A stretch of DNA of 64,000 nt from Arthrobacter sp. MMS18-M83 (GCF_026683955.1 NZ_CP113343.1:3720001-3784000); one strand, 5' to 3'; positions 47,548-57,053 are shown, counted from the first letter of the stretch. Notes: a model not told the origin generated them from the letters alone. A program made the numbers and translations.

Positions 47548-48113
47548 TGCGGGCTGGGGCGGCGCGCCGATGCGACCTTACACCGGCTACTGGGAGTGCG
47601 TTCGGGCTAACCTTCCGCGGCTCTGGACACCAGGTCTTCGAAGGCGCCGGTCTGGGCGTGTACGGGCCCACACCGCGAGGGTTTTGGTCTTGGATGCGCG
47701 GCAGCGTTCTTGGCGGATGTGACCAACCCTACAGAAGACCCGTCAACGCGAAAAGCAGTTCCGACGAAGACCATTGCCACAGCCTGCCCGGGGTACCGGT
47801 GGGTTGCCGCGGGGTGGGGCGGCGGGCTTCACGATCAGCCAGTGAAGTTTCAGGCGTCCGTGACCAGGATCATGGTGCGCCCGCGCCCGCCGCCGCTTGC
47901 GTGGGCGGGGCAAAAAATTACGTGGTTGAAACGCATCCGCAACAGCGCCGAGGGAGGCTTAGCGCATGGCCTGAGCTAAGAGTGCCTCAGCTGACAGGAC
48001 CAGTGCGGGGGTGTGGGCCGGGGTGCTGCGTACTGCCAGGGGAAGGAGGGACCAGCGGTGATAAGGAAAAAGACGCCGGTCAGGGCGGGCCGGCCGCCGA
48101 GTTGGGGTGTGAA
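47548..48113. other. Region without recognised gene
   Basis: About 570 bp upstream of the membrane-ACT gene. It is open in one frame but lacks recognisable protein features: low-complexity Arg/Pro/Gly composition and no domain. It probably contains the promoter of the next gene. Confidence 0.5.
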
Positions 48114-48929
48114 GTGTGCGGGCGGTTGCCGGAACCGCCTAAACACCGGCTTACCCTGGCGAGTATCGCAACGATGGTCCCTCTGGAACTGGTCGTGAAC
48201 ACCTTGGCGGTGAACACGGAGTTGCCGTTCGCGGTGAAGGTCCTGGTGTTGACCGTGGCTACGAGCCTGCTGGGCATCTGGGTGGCGGAGCCTTCCGTGC
48301 GGCGGCTCCTGCGCGGATGGCTGCACGCGCCGGCGCTGCGCCACCGCAGGCGCCTGACGGAGGCGCCGGCTCTCTGGCGCGCCCGGACCTACCTTGACGA
48401 TCAGCCCGGCGCCCTGGAACGGGTGACCGGCGCCCTTGCACACCGGGGCGTCAATATCCTTAGCATCCATGTGCACCTCCTTCAGGACGGGGTCCTGGAC
48501 GAACTTATCCTCTCGGCTCCGGACGGTCTCACCGAAAGGCGGCTGCTCGCCGCCCTGCAGAGCGGTGGCGGCCGGGAGTCCAGGGTCTGGCCGACGACCG
48601 CCCTCGCCCTTGCTGACGGTCAGACCAGGGCTTTGTCTCTGGCCGCCCATCTCGTGGCAAACACGGATGAACTTCCGCTCACCGTCGCTGAGCATCTCGG
48701 CGCCACGGTCCTTACCGACGCCCCGCAGCGGCCCGGGCAGCCAACAGCCGAGATTCCGGGCACAGTGTTGAAAATCCCTTCATCCAGGGGTCCGCTCTTC
48801 TTTTTCCGGGCTGCCGAGCCGTTCACCCCGGCAGAGTCCGCCCGGGCGCACCGGCTCGCGGAACTCGCCGAAGTCGTCGAACTCACCGCGCTGGCCAAAG
48901 AACGCCCCGCAGCCAAGGCGCGTACCTGA
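48114..48929 (+). CDS. Two-helix membrane segment fused to an ACT domain
   Basis: About 271 residues. The N-terminus (about 10-65) has two hydrophobic helices, RLTLASIATMVPLELVVNTL and AVKVLVLTVATSLLGIWVAE, followed by SVRRLLRGWLHAP, a pattern I associate with the membrane tail of some antibiotic-biosynthesis-monooxygenase-like proteins. Then comes an ACT ligand-binding domain: RTYLDDQPGALERVTGALAH, RGVNILSIHVHLLQDGVLDE. The C-terminal 100 residues include LAAHLVANTDELPLTVAEHL. GTG at 48114 is a guess that keeps both helices. It may sense an amino acid at the membrane; it lies 76 bp before the racemase-like gene. Confidence 0.6.
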   Translation: MCGRLPEPPKHRLTLASIATMVPLELVVNTLAVNTELPFAVKVLVLTVATSLLGIWVAEPSVRRLLRGWLHAPALRHRRRLTEAPALWRARTYLDDQPGALERVTGALAHRGVNILSIHVHLLQDGVLDELILSAPDGLTERRLLAALQSGGGRESRVWPTTALALADGQTRALSLAAHLVANTDELPLTVAEHLGATVLTDAPQRPGQPTAEIPGTVLKIPSSRGPLFFFRAAEPFTPAESARAHRLAELAEVVELTALAKERPAAKART

Positions 48930-49005
48930 CCACGCTCTGTGCTCGGTGATAGGGGAGGGGCACCCTGACAGGTTTTCTCAGTTCAACCGTATGAAGGGGC
49001 CAGTG

Positions 49006-49659
49006 ATGAGGGTAGGACTTATCAGGGCGTTGACGACCTCGGACCGGCGGATACTTCACGCGCACGCGGACCTGCTGGCCGGAAGTTTCGGGTTTGACGT
49101 GCTCACCCGTTGTATCCCGGACCAGCCGTTCGGAGTATACGATGATGCCTCATCCCGGACCGCGGCCCCGAAAGTGGCGGCCCTGGCCCAGCAGATGGCA
49201 GGCGGGGTTGATGCGTTGATCATCAGTTGCTGCGCCGACCCGGGGCTGACCGAAACACGGGCCGTCCTCGATATACCTGTCATTGGCGCCGGGTCCGCCG
49301 CGGCGGCTGCAGCCCTGGCATTCGGGGGCCGGGCAGGGGTCCTTGGCCTAACACACCAGGCGCCGGGCCCGATCGCTGAAGCCCTCGGGGAGACCATGCT
49401 GCTCATCGATGGACCCGACAGTTCCGGGATCCCCGAGGGGTTTCTCACTCCCACGGGGATCTTCGATGCCTTGGCCCAGGCGCACATGCTCGTTGACGCC
49501 GGCGCGGAACTTATCGTCCCAGGCAGCACCGGGCTGTCGAGCATCGGGATGACCGCCGTCCTCCGGGACAGGCTCGGGGTGCCGGTCATCGATCCGGTCA
49601 CCGCGGCCGGATCTGTCCTCCTTTCCGGAGCGGCCGCCCGAACAATGCAACTGGTCTGA
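49006..49659 (+). CDS. Asp/Glu/hydantoin racemase-family protein with Ser in place of the second Cys
   Basis: A 217-residue protein of the Asp/Glu racemase superfamily. The first half has DALIISCCADPGLTETR with C75/C76 at the first catalytic Cys position, and VIGAGSAAAAAALAFGG. The second motif reads ELIVPGSTGLSSIGMTAVL, where family members usually have a Cys at the Ser174 position (GC.G). Loss of one Cys suggests a non-racemising role, such as a decarboxylase- or isomerase-like relative. ATG at 49006 with AAGGGG upstream is preferred over an in-frame ATG at 48991. It probably forms a unit with the ACT-domain gene. Confidence 0.75.
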   Translation: MRVGLIRALTTSDRRILHAHADLLAGSFGFDVLTRCIPDQPFGVYDDASSRTAAPKVAALAQQMAGGVDALIISCCADPGLTETRAVLDIPVIGAGSAAAAAALAFGGRAGVLGLTHQAPGPIAEALGETMLLIDGPDSSGIPEGFLTPTGIFDALAQAHMLVDAGAELIVPGSTGLSSIGMTAVLRDRLGVPVIDPVTAAGSVLLSGAAARTMQLV

Positions 49660-49852
49660 AAACACGACCCCGCGCACGTAACGCGCATGACCATGAACCC
49701 GCACTGCTCCAGGTCCACCCGGCCGGTGCCCCCTGGGCCCCTGAGTACACCCGTACCCGTTGGTCTCCTATACAAGAAAATGACGTCAAAGAAACAGGAC
49801 GGCAACACCGGTGGAGCATCCTAATCTCAACGTGCAAAGAAGGGAGCCAGCC

Positions 49853-50111
49853 GTGGCTGCAACCGAGGAATCAACCATCCGGACGTGCGAGGATCTACGC
49901 TACGGCGACGAAATTGAGGCGTGGCATGAGGGCAGGCTCTTACACAGAGGAACGGTGAGCCAGACCTTGCCCACCATGGGAAATGTTCTGGATCCTGTGC
50001 TCCAGAACCGGGACGCGCAAACTCGTAGATGTGGAAGCATCCGAGATCATCCGGATCTCCGCTCCCACAAACCCGGGTCCTGGCAGACTTGAAAGGGCGC
50101 TGGCCGGGTGA
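49853..50111 (+). pseudogene. Small conserved-looking protein, split by one frameshift
   Basis: GTG at 49853 with AAGGGAG upstream opens TCEDLRYGDEIEAWHEGRLL and HRGTVSQTLPTMG. One base later the neighbouring frame gives MFWILCSRTGTRKLVDVEAS and EIIRISAPTNPG, ending at TGA 50109-50111. The two halves look like one 85-residue protein, probably a small beta-barrel domain of unknown role, broken by an extra A in GGGAAATG (about 49982). As read, the first frame continues to a different stop at 50092. Confidence 0.55.
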
Positions 50112-50296
50112 CCCGGAACGCGCCGCCGGCCCGCATCAGGGCAAGCACCGACCAGAAATCCGAACACCTCAAGAGTATGTACCAGAAACAAGGCCTGCAG
50201 CCCGTCCCGGAGCGACCTCGCCGTCTCCTTGTGAATGCGATTGCCGGGCTGGCAGGGATGATGGCCGGATCTCTATACGCAGGAGATCCACCATGA
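50108..50296 (+). CDS. Hypothetical 62-residue protein
   Basis: Opens with GTG overlapping the stop of the preceding small gene (GTGA) and encodes a basic N-terminus followed by a hydrophobic stretch, LLVNAIAGLAGMMAGSLY. No family is recognised. Overlap coupling is the only argument for translation; it could be chance. Confidence 0.3.
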   Translation: MTRNAPPARIRASTDQKSEHLKSMYQKQGLQPVPERPRRLLVNAIAGLAGMMAGSLYAGDPP

Positions 50297-50398
50297 ACAC
50301 CGTCCTGGGCAGACCGGCCGGCTTCCTCCCGGCATCGAAATGGCCCACACTTGTGCACAAAAGAGATTTCTCTCCTACATCGGCGGAAGGCGGGTCAG

Positions 50399-50911
50399 GT
50401 GGCGGCCTCTTTGATCTCACTTGCAGCACTCGTTGGGCCCCAGGACCTCAAACCCGCAGCCCATGCCCTGCGGAACATCAAAGCCACGGACCTGCCCCCA
50501 CTCGCGGAACTCTATGTCCACTCCTACGGCGACGGAACATCCCCTCGGGACAGGGAAAAAGCCGCGCACAGGATCAGCGCCGTCCTCAAAGGCTCCCACG
50601 GAACCCTCATCCCGCAGGCCTCCCTGCTAACTGCCGACGCGGAAGGCCGTATCATCGCCGCCATCCTCACCACGGCGCGGGACTTTGGAACAGCCGGACC
50701 TGGCACGGCTTTCATCGCAGAACTTTTCACCGACCCCGATCACCGCAGACAGGGCCTCGCAGAAGAACTCCTCAACCACGCCCTGCAGGCCCTTCACGAT
50801 ACGGGCCACCGAACCGTGGCCGTCACCGTTGACAGCACCAACGCTGCCGCCGTCGCCCTCTACCTCTCCCGGGACTTCCGCCGCCCCACCCAGCCCGCAG
50901 AGAACAACTAA
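50399..50911 (+). CDS. GNAT-family N-acetyltransferase
   Basis: A 170-residue GNAT protein. Strand and loop features: ALRNIKATDLPPLAELYVHS at the N-terminus, the acetyl-CoA-binding motif A in AELFTDPDHRRQGLAEELLN (R/Q-x-x-G-x-A), and motif B DSTNAAAVALYLSRDFRRP. GTG at 50399 has GGAAGG nine bases upstream; a TTG further upstream is possible. The substrate is unknown. Confidence 0.75.
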   Translation: MAASLISLAALVGPQDLKPAAHALRNIKATDLPPLAELYVHSYGDGTSPRDREKAAHRISAVLKGSHGTLIPQASLLTADAEGRIIAAILTTARDFGTAGPGTAFIAELFTDPDHRRQGLAEELLNHALQALHDTGHRTVAVTVDSTNAAAVALYLSRDFRRPTQPAENN

Positions 50912-51113
50912 CCACCCTTCCCCTCCACACGGATGAAGACCTGCATGAGCAGGACTTCATCGACCTCACCGACCGTCTGACCTCACAGGAAACCGGCATC
51001 GTCCCCGCACCCTCGCTGCCCCTGCCTGGACGAGCAGTGCGATTTAACCGCTACCTGAAGTAACAGTCACAGACAGTTGCTTGCCGGCGCCGTCAGGCGG
51101 GGGTGCACTGCAA

Positions 51114-52632
51114 CTACGGGTTCAGGTTTTCGGGATTGAGTACAGCGGCCTGGCCGTCGGTGAAGAACCCGTCGCCGGTTGGGTTGTGTCCCTGCTGGGC
51201 GTCCACGACGTGCACCAAGTGGGGCTGTGCCACTTTCAGCGATTGCAGGATGTATGCCCTTTCCGCGTCGATATTCGGGTCGATGTGGTGGGTTGGCAAT
51301 CCTGATTTCGTTCCTATCCCGATGCCGCGGTCGAAGCTGGCCGTGGCGACCCACACGGGTTGGCCGCCGATGGTGAAATTGGTTCTCCAGATCCTTGTGT
51401 GGTGCCGCTGTACGAGGGTGTTGGCGTCGGTGGGTTTTTCGAATGCCACTGTCTCGGGCCGGGCATCCAGATAGGACGGCGTGACCGGAGCGGTGAGGTA
51501 CTGCTCGTTGCGTACTGCGACGAGGATGGAACGCAGGGTGTTGCCCAGGGTCGAGGGGTCGGCTTTGTACCATCCGGCCCTTTTGAACAGGTCCTCGATC
51601 TGCTGCTGGCTGCCGAGGTAGATGAAGTTTATCGGTTCCATTCTGGCCCCGGTCAACGTTTCGCTGTAGATGGGCAACTGCCTGATGGCGGCCGCGTCCA
51701 ACGCAGGCAACGCCTGGGCTGTCTCCTGACGTTCAAGGACGGTCAGGGGCGTGAGCTGGGCGCCGAATATTCCGGCGAACAGCAAGGGAGCGGCAACGGC
51801 GATTAACAGCGGCTGTTTGACCGCGGCGCTGAGTCTCACCGGTTGGACCAGGTGCAACCGGTCGTTGATCTCCAACGGTGTGATGATGCCGGCGAGAAGA
51901 AACAAACCCAGGCCGAGACTGCCCAGGATGTCGCTGGGGTAGTGGACGCCCCCAAATATATCCGACTGATTCCGACCAGCAAGACGGCGGTTAGCGCTGC
52001 CAGGACGATCAGCAGCCTGGCTATGGAGGACTTGATGGCGCGGCACAGCAGGTAGGCGGTGAGTCCGCCTATGACGGTCGCTGTCAGGGTGTGTCCGCTG
52101 GGAAAACTGAAGCTGTTTCGGTCAGCAAGCCCAGGGAGCGGTCCGGCCGGGGCCGTGCGACGATCTGCTGGATCACCGTGGAGGTGGCGCGTTCCAGGCC
52201 AAAGGCGGCCGCCAGCAGGACCGGTACCCACCATTGCCGCCGCCGCCAGGACGCCAGGCTCAGGATGATGAGGAACACGATAACCGACGTCGAACTCGCG
52301 GCAAAGGTAACGAAAATGAAGAACGTGTTCTGTCCGTCGGTGCGGATGTCCGGCACGAGATTGAGGATCCGCTGGTCGATGCCGGCGAACGAGGTCTTCA
52401 GGACGACCGCTCGTGTGACGCTGATGAAAAGCCAGAGGGCCGCGGCCGCGGCCGCGGCGCCGATGGTTAGGACGAGCCCGGTTGGCCGTTTCATCGAGAG
52501 CCGGCGGCCGGCCCAGCCGACGAGGCGCGGGCGGCGTCGGCGGAGCCGTACGACGTAGGCGTTGGCCGAGACGCCTTCCCAGGCGGAGATCAGTATCGAC
52601 CACGCGATTTGCAGCGGTGTGCGCAGGACCAT
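51114..52632 (-). pseudogene. PAP2-type phosphatase with LssY-like C-terminal domain, two frameshifts
   Basis: Three frames together encode one protein. Frame 1: MVLRTPLQIAWSILISAWEG, transmembrane ALWLFISVTRAVV, PAP2 motif 1 VIQQIVARPRPDRS. Frame 2: motif 2 SFSFPSGHTLTATVIG and LLVGISRIYLG. Frame 3: motif 3 GVHYPSDILGSLGLGLFL, then the LssY-C domain with RQLPIYSETLTGARMEPINF, DLFKRAGWYKADP and WVATASFDRGIGIG. Shifts are near 52112-52118 and at a five-C run near 51950 (one more base restores YLGGVHYPSD). All motifs are otherwise conserved, so sequencing errors are as likely as decay. The intact product would be a membrane lipid or polyprenyl phosphatase. Confidence 0.8.
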
Positions 52633-52651
52633 GATCAGGCTGAAGACGAAC

Positions 52652-52813
52652 AGGATACATGGCAAGGAGATGCAGTGTCTTCGCGGCGCGGCCATATTCA
52701 GCGAACGCTGCCCCGAGCGGGGTGGGTTTGCCGTCGCGGCCGAGCAGCACACCCATCGCCGTCGTTTTGGTGCCGTATCGATTGCGCCTCTTCATGAGCA
52801 GGTCCTTTGTCCG
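52652..52813 (-). pseudogene. Tn3-family transposase fragment
   Basis: About 54 codons read LLMKRRNRYGTKTTAMGVLL and GRDGKPTPLGAAFAEYGRAA KTLHLLAMY when joined. GKPTPLG-A-AEYGR--KTLH-L is a conserved block in the C-terminal domain of Tn3-family TnpA proteins. Neither side continues the domain. It is a relic next to the PAP2-LssY gene. Confidence 0.65.
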
Positions 52814-53016
52814 GTCGTTCCGATGGCGGTGCGGGAAGGATGATGAGGACCCTCCCCGCACCGCCGGGTGGCAGATTACGCACTGCCATGTCGGTGAACG
52901 CCTTCCACCTGATCGTGTCCGGCAACAATATGCTCACCGAAAGTCCGCCAGCGTCTGACGCAGGAGACCGAAGACTGCTGCTCTGGGCCGGCGAGACGCT
53001 CTCGGACCGCGGTTTC

Positions 53017-53314
53017 GCCTCGACAACCCCACCGGCAAGCTGCAGGCGGCGTGGAACGTCAAAGAAGAGTTGCGCGCTCCGCTGCGCACCGGCTCGATCC
53101 AGGACGCCCACGCCGCGAAGGACAGGCGCGGGGAACTCGTTGAAATAGCCGCCCGACCCAAGGCGACACGGCTCTGGCGCACTGTCTGCCGCTGGTGGAA
53201 GGAAATCGAGGCCCCGCTATCAAACACTTGAAACGGTCAGGACGCGGATTCGTCAATAGCCGGAACTACACCACCCGCATTATGCTCAGAAGCGCCGCCA
53301 GAACGGCGGCCTGA
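53017..53314 (+). pseudogene. ISL3-family transposase C-terminal fragment
   Basis: One frame encodes LDNPTGKLQAAWNVKEELRA and LWRTVCRWWKEIEAPLS; another continues IKHLKRSGRGFVNSRNYTTR and IMLRSAARTAA before TGA 53312-53314. This is the end of an ISL3-family transposase (AW--KEELR, WW-EIEA, then IK--KR-GRGF-N--NY--RI). The NARTE segment between the blocks, with the last acidic catalytic residue, is deleted. Confidence 0.75.
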
Positions 53315-53360
53315 ACATTCACCGCACGGTGGAATTCGCCACGAACCGCGGAGAACCGGC

Positions 53361-54830
53361 TTAGACGCTCTGCATTTCAAGTTCGTTTTGGTGGGCGCCG
53401 ACTTTTGCACGGCGGATCGGTGGCGCCAGGACGTCGTCGGGGATCGGGCAAATATAAGGAGTTTCTGCCGTGATTGCGTCGAACTCAGATTTGGCGTGGG
53501 CAATCAGCGCAGGGTCGGACAATAGGGAGACAGCGGTTCCGGCCATCGCTTTTGCAGCATAGATCATGCCTTTGTGGGCTGCAGGCAACTTGCCTTGGGC
53601 GACGACTTGCCAGGTGTGGAACGGGGTGCCTAGGGCGAAGCCCGCAGCCATGATCTGAACGGTGGGCACTGACCAGCTGACGTCGCCAACATCGCTTGAT
53701 CCGGTCAGTTGCAGGCGCGGCAGCGTGTCCGGGGCCGGTATTTCGTCGTGGAGGGCCTTTTCCTCGTTTGGGCTCCATCCGATGGAGGTCTTGGCGTTGC
53801 GTACTTCCCGGCGATCCAGTCCTGCAGTGAAACGGGCGGCGGTAGCCTGGTCCGCGGCGTCGAACGGTACGCCGCCGAGGGCCTTTACGTTCTGATATAG
53901 AACCTGTTCGAGGGCATCGTTGGGAAGAATTTCGGAGCACGCGCCGTCAAATTCGACAGTAAGTTCGGTTTCGGTCATTAGGGCAGCTCCCTGTGCCACC
54001 TTGAGCACCCGTTCGTAGAGGGCGCGCATTTGCTGCCCGTCCGTGGCCCGAATGATGTAGTACGCCGAGGCCTGGGGCTGCACGACGTTGGGGGATAGGC
54101 CGCCGGCGTCAGTGATGGCGTAGTGGATCCGTGCGGTGTCGGGCATGTGTTCCCGCAGGAAATTGGTGCCCACGTTCAGGAGTTCAACAGCGTCAAGCGC
54201 GCTGCGGCCCATGTGTGGTGATGCGCCAGCGTGCGCCGCGACACCTTTGTAGTGGAAGTACACCTGGGTGTAGGCCAGCATCAGGTTCTGTTTCCACAGG
54301 GTGCTGGCGAATGGGTGCCAGGTTATTGCGGTGTCGACCCCGGCGAAAGCCCGGCCTTTGACCATGAAGCTCTTGCCGGCCGCTGCTTCCTCAGCGGGGC
54401 ACCCGTAGTACCGTACCCGGCCTGGCAGGCCGTTCTTTTCCAGATACCGGGCGGTGGCGACGGCCGCAAGCAGCGAGCCGGCGCCCAGCAGGTGATGGCC
54501 GCAACCCTGCCCGTTTCCGGAGTGGTTGCCCGGGGCCGGGCAGCGCTCAGGGTTTCCACTGTCCTGGCTTAGCTCTGCCAAGGCGTCATACTCTCCAAGG
54601 AATGCGATCACGGGGCCTGTAGAACCCTTTTCGGCAACGAACGCGGTGGGGATCCCTGCGACATCACGCGTGATGGAGAACCCGTACTTCTGAGCCACTG
54701 TAATCTGTCGGGCGACCGCGGTATGTTCCTCCCAGCGCAGCTCGGGCTCGTCCCAGATCGCGTCAGACAAGGCAGTGAATTCCGGGGCCAAGGCCTCGAC
54801 GTCGGCAATTAGATGATTCAGGTGCTCCAT
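53361..54830 (-). CDS. M20-family amidohydrolase (AbgB-like)
   Basis: A 489-residue zinc amidohydrolase, similar to the B subunit of p-aminobenzoyl-glutamate hydrolase. Metal-site motifs: FLGEYDALAELSQD, GQGCGHHLLGAGSLLA, GCPAEEAAAGK, and His in GTPFHTWQ. The lid has YFHYKGVAAHAGASPHMGRS. ATG 54828-54830 is preceded by GGAAGGAA. It is downstream of two membrane-protein genes on the same strand, which likely form the uptake system for its N-acyl or N-aroyl amino acid substrate (inference). It is only distantly related to the M20 enzyme at 45893-47125. Confidence 0.88.
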   Translation of the reverse strand: MEHLNHLIADVEALAPEFTALSDAIWDEPELRWEEHTAVARQITVAQKYGFSITRDVAGIPTAFVAEKGSTGPVIAFLGEYDALAELSQDSGNPERCPAPGNHSGNGQGCGHHLLGAGSLLAAVATARYLEKNGLPGRVRYYGCPAEEAAAGKSFMVKGRAFAGVDTAITWHPFASTLWKQNLMLAYTQVYFHYKGVAAHAGASPHMGRSALDAVELLNVGTNFLREHMPDTARIHYAITDAGGLSPNVVQPQASAYYIIRATDGQQMRALYERVLKVAQGAALMTETELTVEFDGACSEILPNDALEQVLYQNVKALGGVPFDAADQATAARFTAGLDRREVRNAKTSIGWSPNEEKALHDEIPAPDTLPRLQLTGSSDVGDVSWSVPTVQIMAAGFALGTPFHTWQVVAQGKLPAAHKGMIYAAKAMAGTAVSLLSDPALIAHAKSEFDAITAETPYICPIPDDVLAPPIRRAKVGAHQNELEMQSV

Positions 54831-55083
54831 AATTTGTTTCCTTCCGTAGAACTTCAGAGGGGTCATGAGGTAGGCAGGCGGTCAGGGGAAGCCTGGTTGC
54901 GGATGAACGCGCCATCGGGAGAAGGTGCACATCCCGGGCATGGCGCAACCACCCGAGGGCAAGTGTTGTAACTGTTGAGGGCATCAGTTGCCGGTCAAGA
55001 TAGTGGCCGCGGACTAGCCGGGCGCTCTCAGATGGCCTTCCACGCTAACGGGGGAGTGGCTGACTTAGCCGATTCGGACGATT

Positions 55084-55821
55084 TTAGTGCGGGACGGTTG
55101 TTGTCGTGGGGACTCCGGTCTCGCTGATCGGCTGCTTTTTTGATCGGGTAAACCAAGCGACGGTTATGGTCAGGATTACTGCGATTGCGGTGGCAAAGAA
55201 GGTGATGCCCGGTACCAGTGGCAGTCCGATGAATACGACCAGCCCGGCGATGACCACCGCGACGATGGTTGTGCGGGGGCTTTTCAGGGCAAGAACGCTT
55301 TGGAGGACGACTGCTCCGAAGATGGCCGGCAGAATGTACAACCTTGCAGTACTGATCACTGCCGGTGGCAGCAGTCCAACTATTAACGTGCCCAGGACGC
55401 CTACAAAGAGGATAAGTGTCGTGATGTGCACTAGAACTGCCCCGATGATGGCGCTTCCGGCGATTAGCTCCGCCCGGCGGGTGCCTGGCTTTTCATTCAG
55501 TTGGGTCTGGGCGACGATTGCGGCAGGAAGGAGCTTGTTGGAGATGTTTCCGATCAGGAAGGCCTGATACATAGCGGAGCGGCCAAGGATGGGAAAATAC
55601 GATACAGGTTCAACGATTGCGAAGAGGCCGAAGGTAGCCACGACGGCACCGACCGCTGTCCACAGTTCCAGGCCTGTGATACCGAGCCCTGTCCCGAAGG
55701 TTGCGTATAGCGCAGAGACCAGAGATATCAAGAGTCCGAGCCCCAGGGTTATCGGGCCCCAGATTGAAGTGGTGCGGTCAAAGGCAGCGAGGCCGCTGCG
55801 GGTTTGCGTGGAAGCTGACAT
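55084..55821 (-). CDS. Membrane protein paired with DUF5058, probable transporter subunit
   Basis: A 245-residue protein with about seven hydrophobic segments (GPITLGLGLLISLVSALYAT, LWTAVGAVVATFGLFAIVEP, IIGAVLVHITTLILFVGVLG, AVILTITVAWF). A short conserved-looking segment EPVSYFPILGRSAMYQAFLI GNISNKLLPA is split by a helix end. No family name is certain. ATG 55819-55821 has AGAAAGAAG upstream. It is 20 bp after the DUF5058 gene and before the M20 gene; the three probably act together in uptake and hydrolysis. Confidence 0.7.
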   Translation of the reverse strand: MSASTQTRSGLAAFDRTTSIWGPITLGLGLLISLVSALYATFGTGLGITGLELWTAVGAVVATFGLFAIVEPVSYFPILGRSAMYQAFLIGNISNKLLPAAIVAQTQLNEKPGTRRAELIAGSAIIGAVLVHITTLILFVGVLGTLIVGLLPPAVISTARLYILPAIFGAVVLQSVLALKSPRTTIVAVVIAGLVVFIGLPLVPGITFFATAIAVILTITVAWFTRSKKQPISETGVPTTTTVPH

Positions 55822-55841
55822 CGAATGCTTCTTTCTACGGA

Positions 55842-56600
55842 TCAGGCGACCGGCGCGGAGCTGGTCACGAGGTAGGCGACGGCAAGAGAGACGAAAATTG
55901 CGATACCCAGGCCCCATTCGCGGAGCCATGGGAGATGGAAGCGCCTAGCAACCAGGAGGCACAGTCCCATGGCTGTGGTTGAAGAGATCACCGTGAGCAG
56001 GTGCACCGGTGACTTGAGGGTCTCCTGGAATGTCAAGGTAAAAAACGCCGCCAACAGTGCCGCAGCAGGAACAATGGTCATGACCGCAGGGTTGACTTGG
56101 CGGAGCTTGGCGTCGCCCTTGCTCAGAATCGGCGTCAGGATCAGGGTTGCGAGCATCCAGAGAAGACCGCCCATTGTCATGGCAGCAAAGCCCAAGGCGA
56201 AGATCTTTTGCGTGTATGTGGGGCCTCCGAGCTGCGCACCTTGCGTTCCCGCCGCCAGTCCTGCTGCCGCGACGTCGAAGGCCGCGGAGCCGACCAAACC
56301 AATCCTGGTCAGCACTGCGGGAGTTCCGAACAACGGCAGCAGCGAGATCGCGATAAGGGCCACAGCCAGTGACGGGCCGATCGCCGCCACCGCTCCGGTT
56401 CGTACAGAACCTCGAACCTGGGACCGGCTGAGATCGGCATCGCCGGCGGCTCGGTTGATCGCCCTGAAATAGATCACGGACTGAAGGATGATCACCGAGA
56501 AAACACCGGCGGCGCAGATCCACAGCACCGGGTGATTGATCAAGGGCTGGATATCCGTCGAGCCCGGATCGACAACTGTAGTAGCCACGCTACTCCTCAT
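55842..56600 (-). CDS. DUF5058-family membrane protein
   Basis: A 252-residue membrane protein matching what I recall of DUF5058: HPVLWICAAGVFSVIILQSV (TM1), SQVRGSVRTGAVAAIGPSLA, LIGLVGSAAFDVAAAGL-like segment after TRIG, MTMGGLLWMLATLILTPILS, and a C-terminal GLGIAIFVSLAVAYLVTS. The family is linked to M20-type peptidase genes and has no established function; with its partner at 55084-55821 it may form a two-part carrier. The ATG at 56598-56600 is used; a GTG 12 bp later is possible. Confidence 0.78.
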   Translation of the reverse strand: MRSSVATTVVDPGSTDIQPLINHPVLWICAAGVFSVIILQSVIYFRAINRAAGDADLSRSQVRGSVRTGAVAAIGPSLAVALIAISLLPLFGTPAVLTRIGLVGSAAFDVAAAGLAAGTQGAQLGGPTYTQKIFALGFAAMTMGGLLWMLATLILTPILSKGDAKLRQVNPAVMTIVPAAALLAAFFTLTFQETLKSPVHLLTVISSTTAMGLCLLVARRFHLPWLREWGLGIAIFVSLAVAYLVTSSAPVA

Positions 56601-57053
56601 AAGTTTGAAAATGGGAACGGAAATTGAGGAAAGTCGGAAACCCCGAGATTCCCGAGGCGTTAGATAAGCACAACTCCCTGTGCCCGCGCCGCTGTTCGGT
56701 GGCTTTGGGCAGAGGAACGCCAGAATCGAAAAGGACTGCGCCGCGTGGAGGCGGCATTCTGCAACGACTCAACCAGGCTGGCAACCGTGGTCGGGGCCAA
56801 TCGTTGACGCTGAATCAGCTCCTCCGTCCTGGGCGCGCAAGTCCTGCCGCCAGCAAACGGTGCCCGGACTCATAAGTACCGGATCGAGTGCTTCAGTGGA
56901 TTGCTTATGTTGTTTCGTCCATGCGGATTACTTGCGGTGCCAGCCCAAGCGCTAGGTGCGGATGAGTGACTTCGATCATGTACCGCCTGACTGCTCCAGA
57001 GTACGATTAGCGTCTAAGAAGAAGTACTGATGTGCAGCAAATGATGCGTAGGA
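56601..57053. other. Divergent region between DUF5058 and AsnC-type genes
   Basis: About 450 bp with no recognised gene. It must hold the promoter of the DUF5058-M20 operon at the left and of the AsnC-type regulator at the right, where an AT-rich stretch at about 56990-57050 precedes the start. Confidence 0.5.

Noticed and set aside
50029..50832. 267-codon plus-strand frame overlapping the GNAT gene
   Set aside because: Low-complexity Arg/Pro-rich translation in another frame than the GNAT, which has clear acetyl-CoA motifs.
50912..51063. Open frame ending at 51063 (DFIDLTDRLTSQETG and onward) after the GNAT gene
   Set aside because: It reads like the C-terminus of some protein but has no start and no family I can name; too little for a feature.
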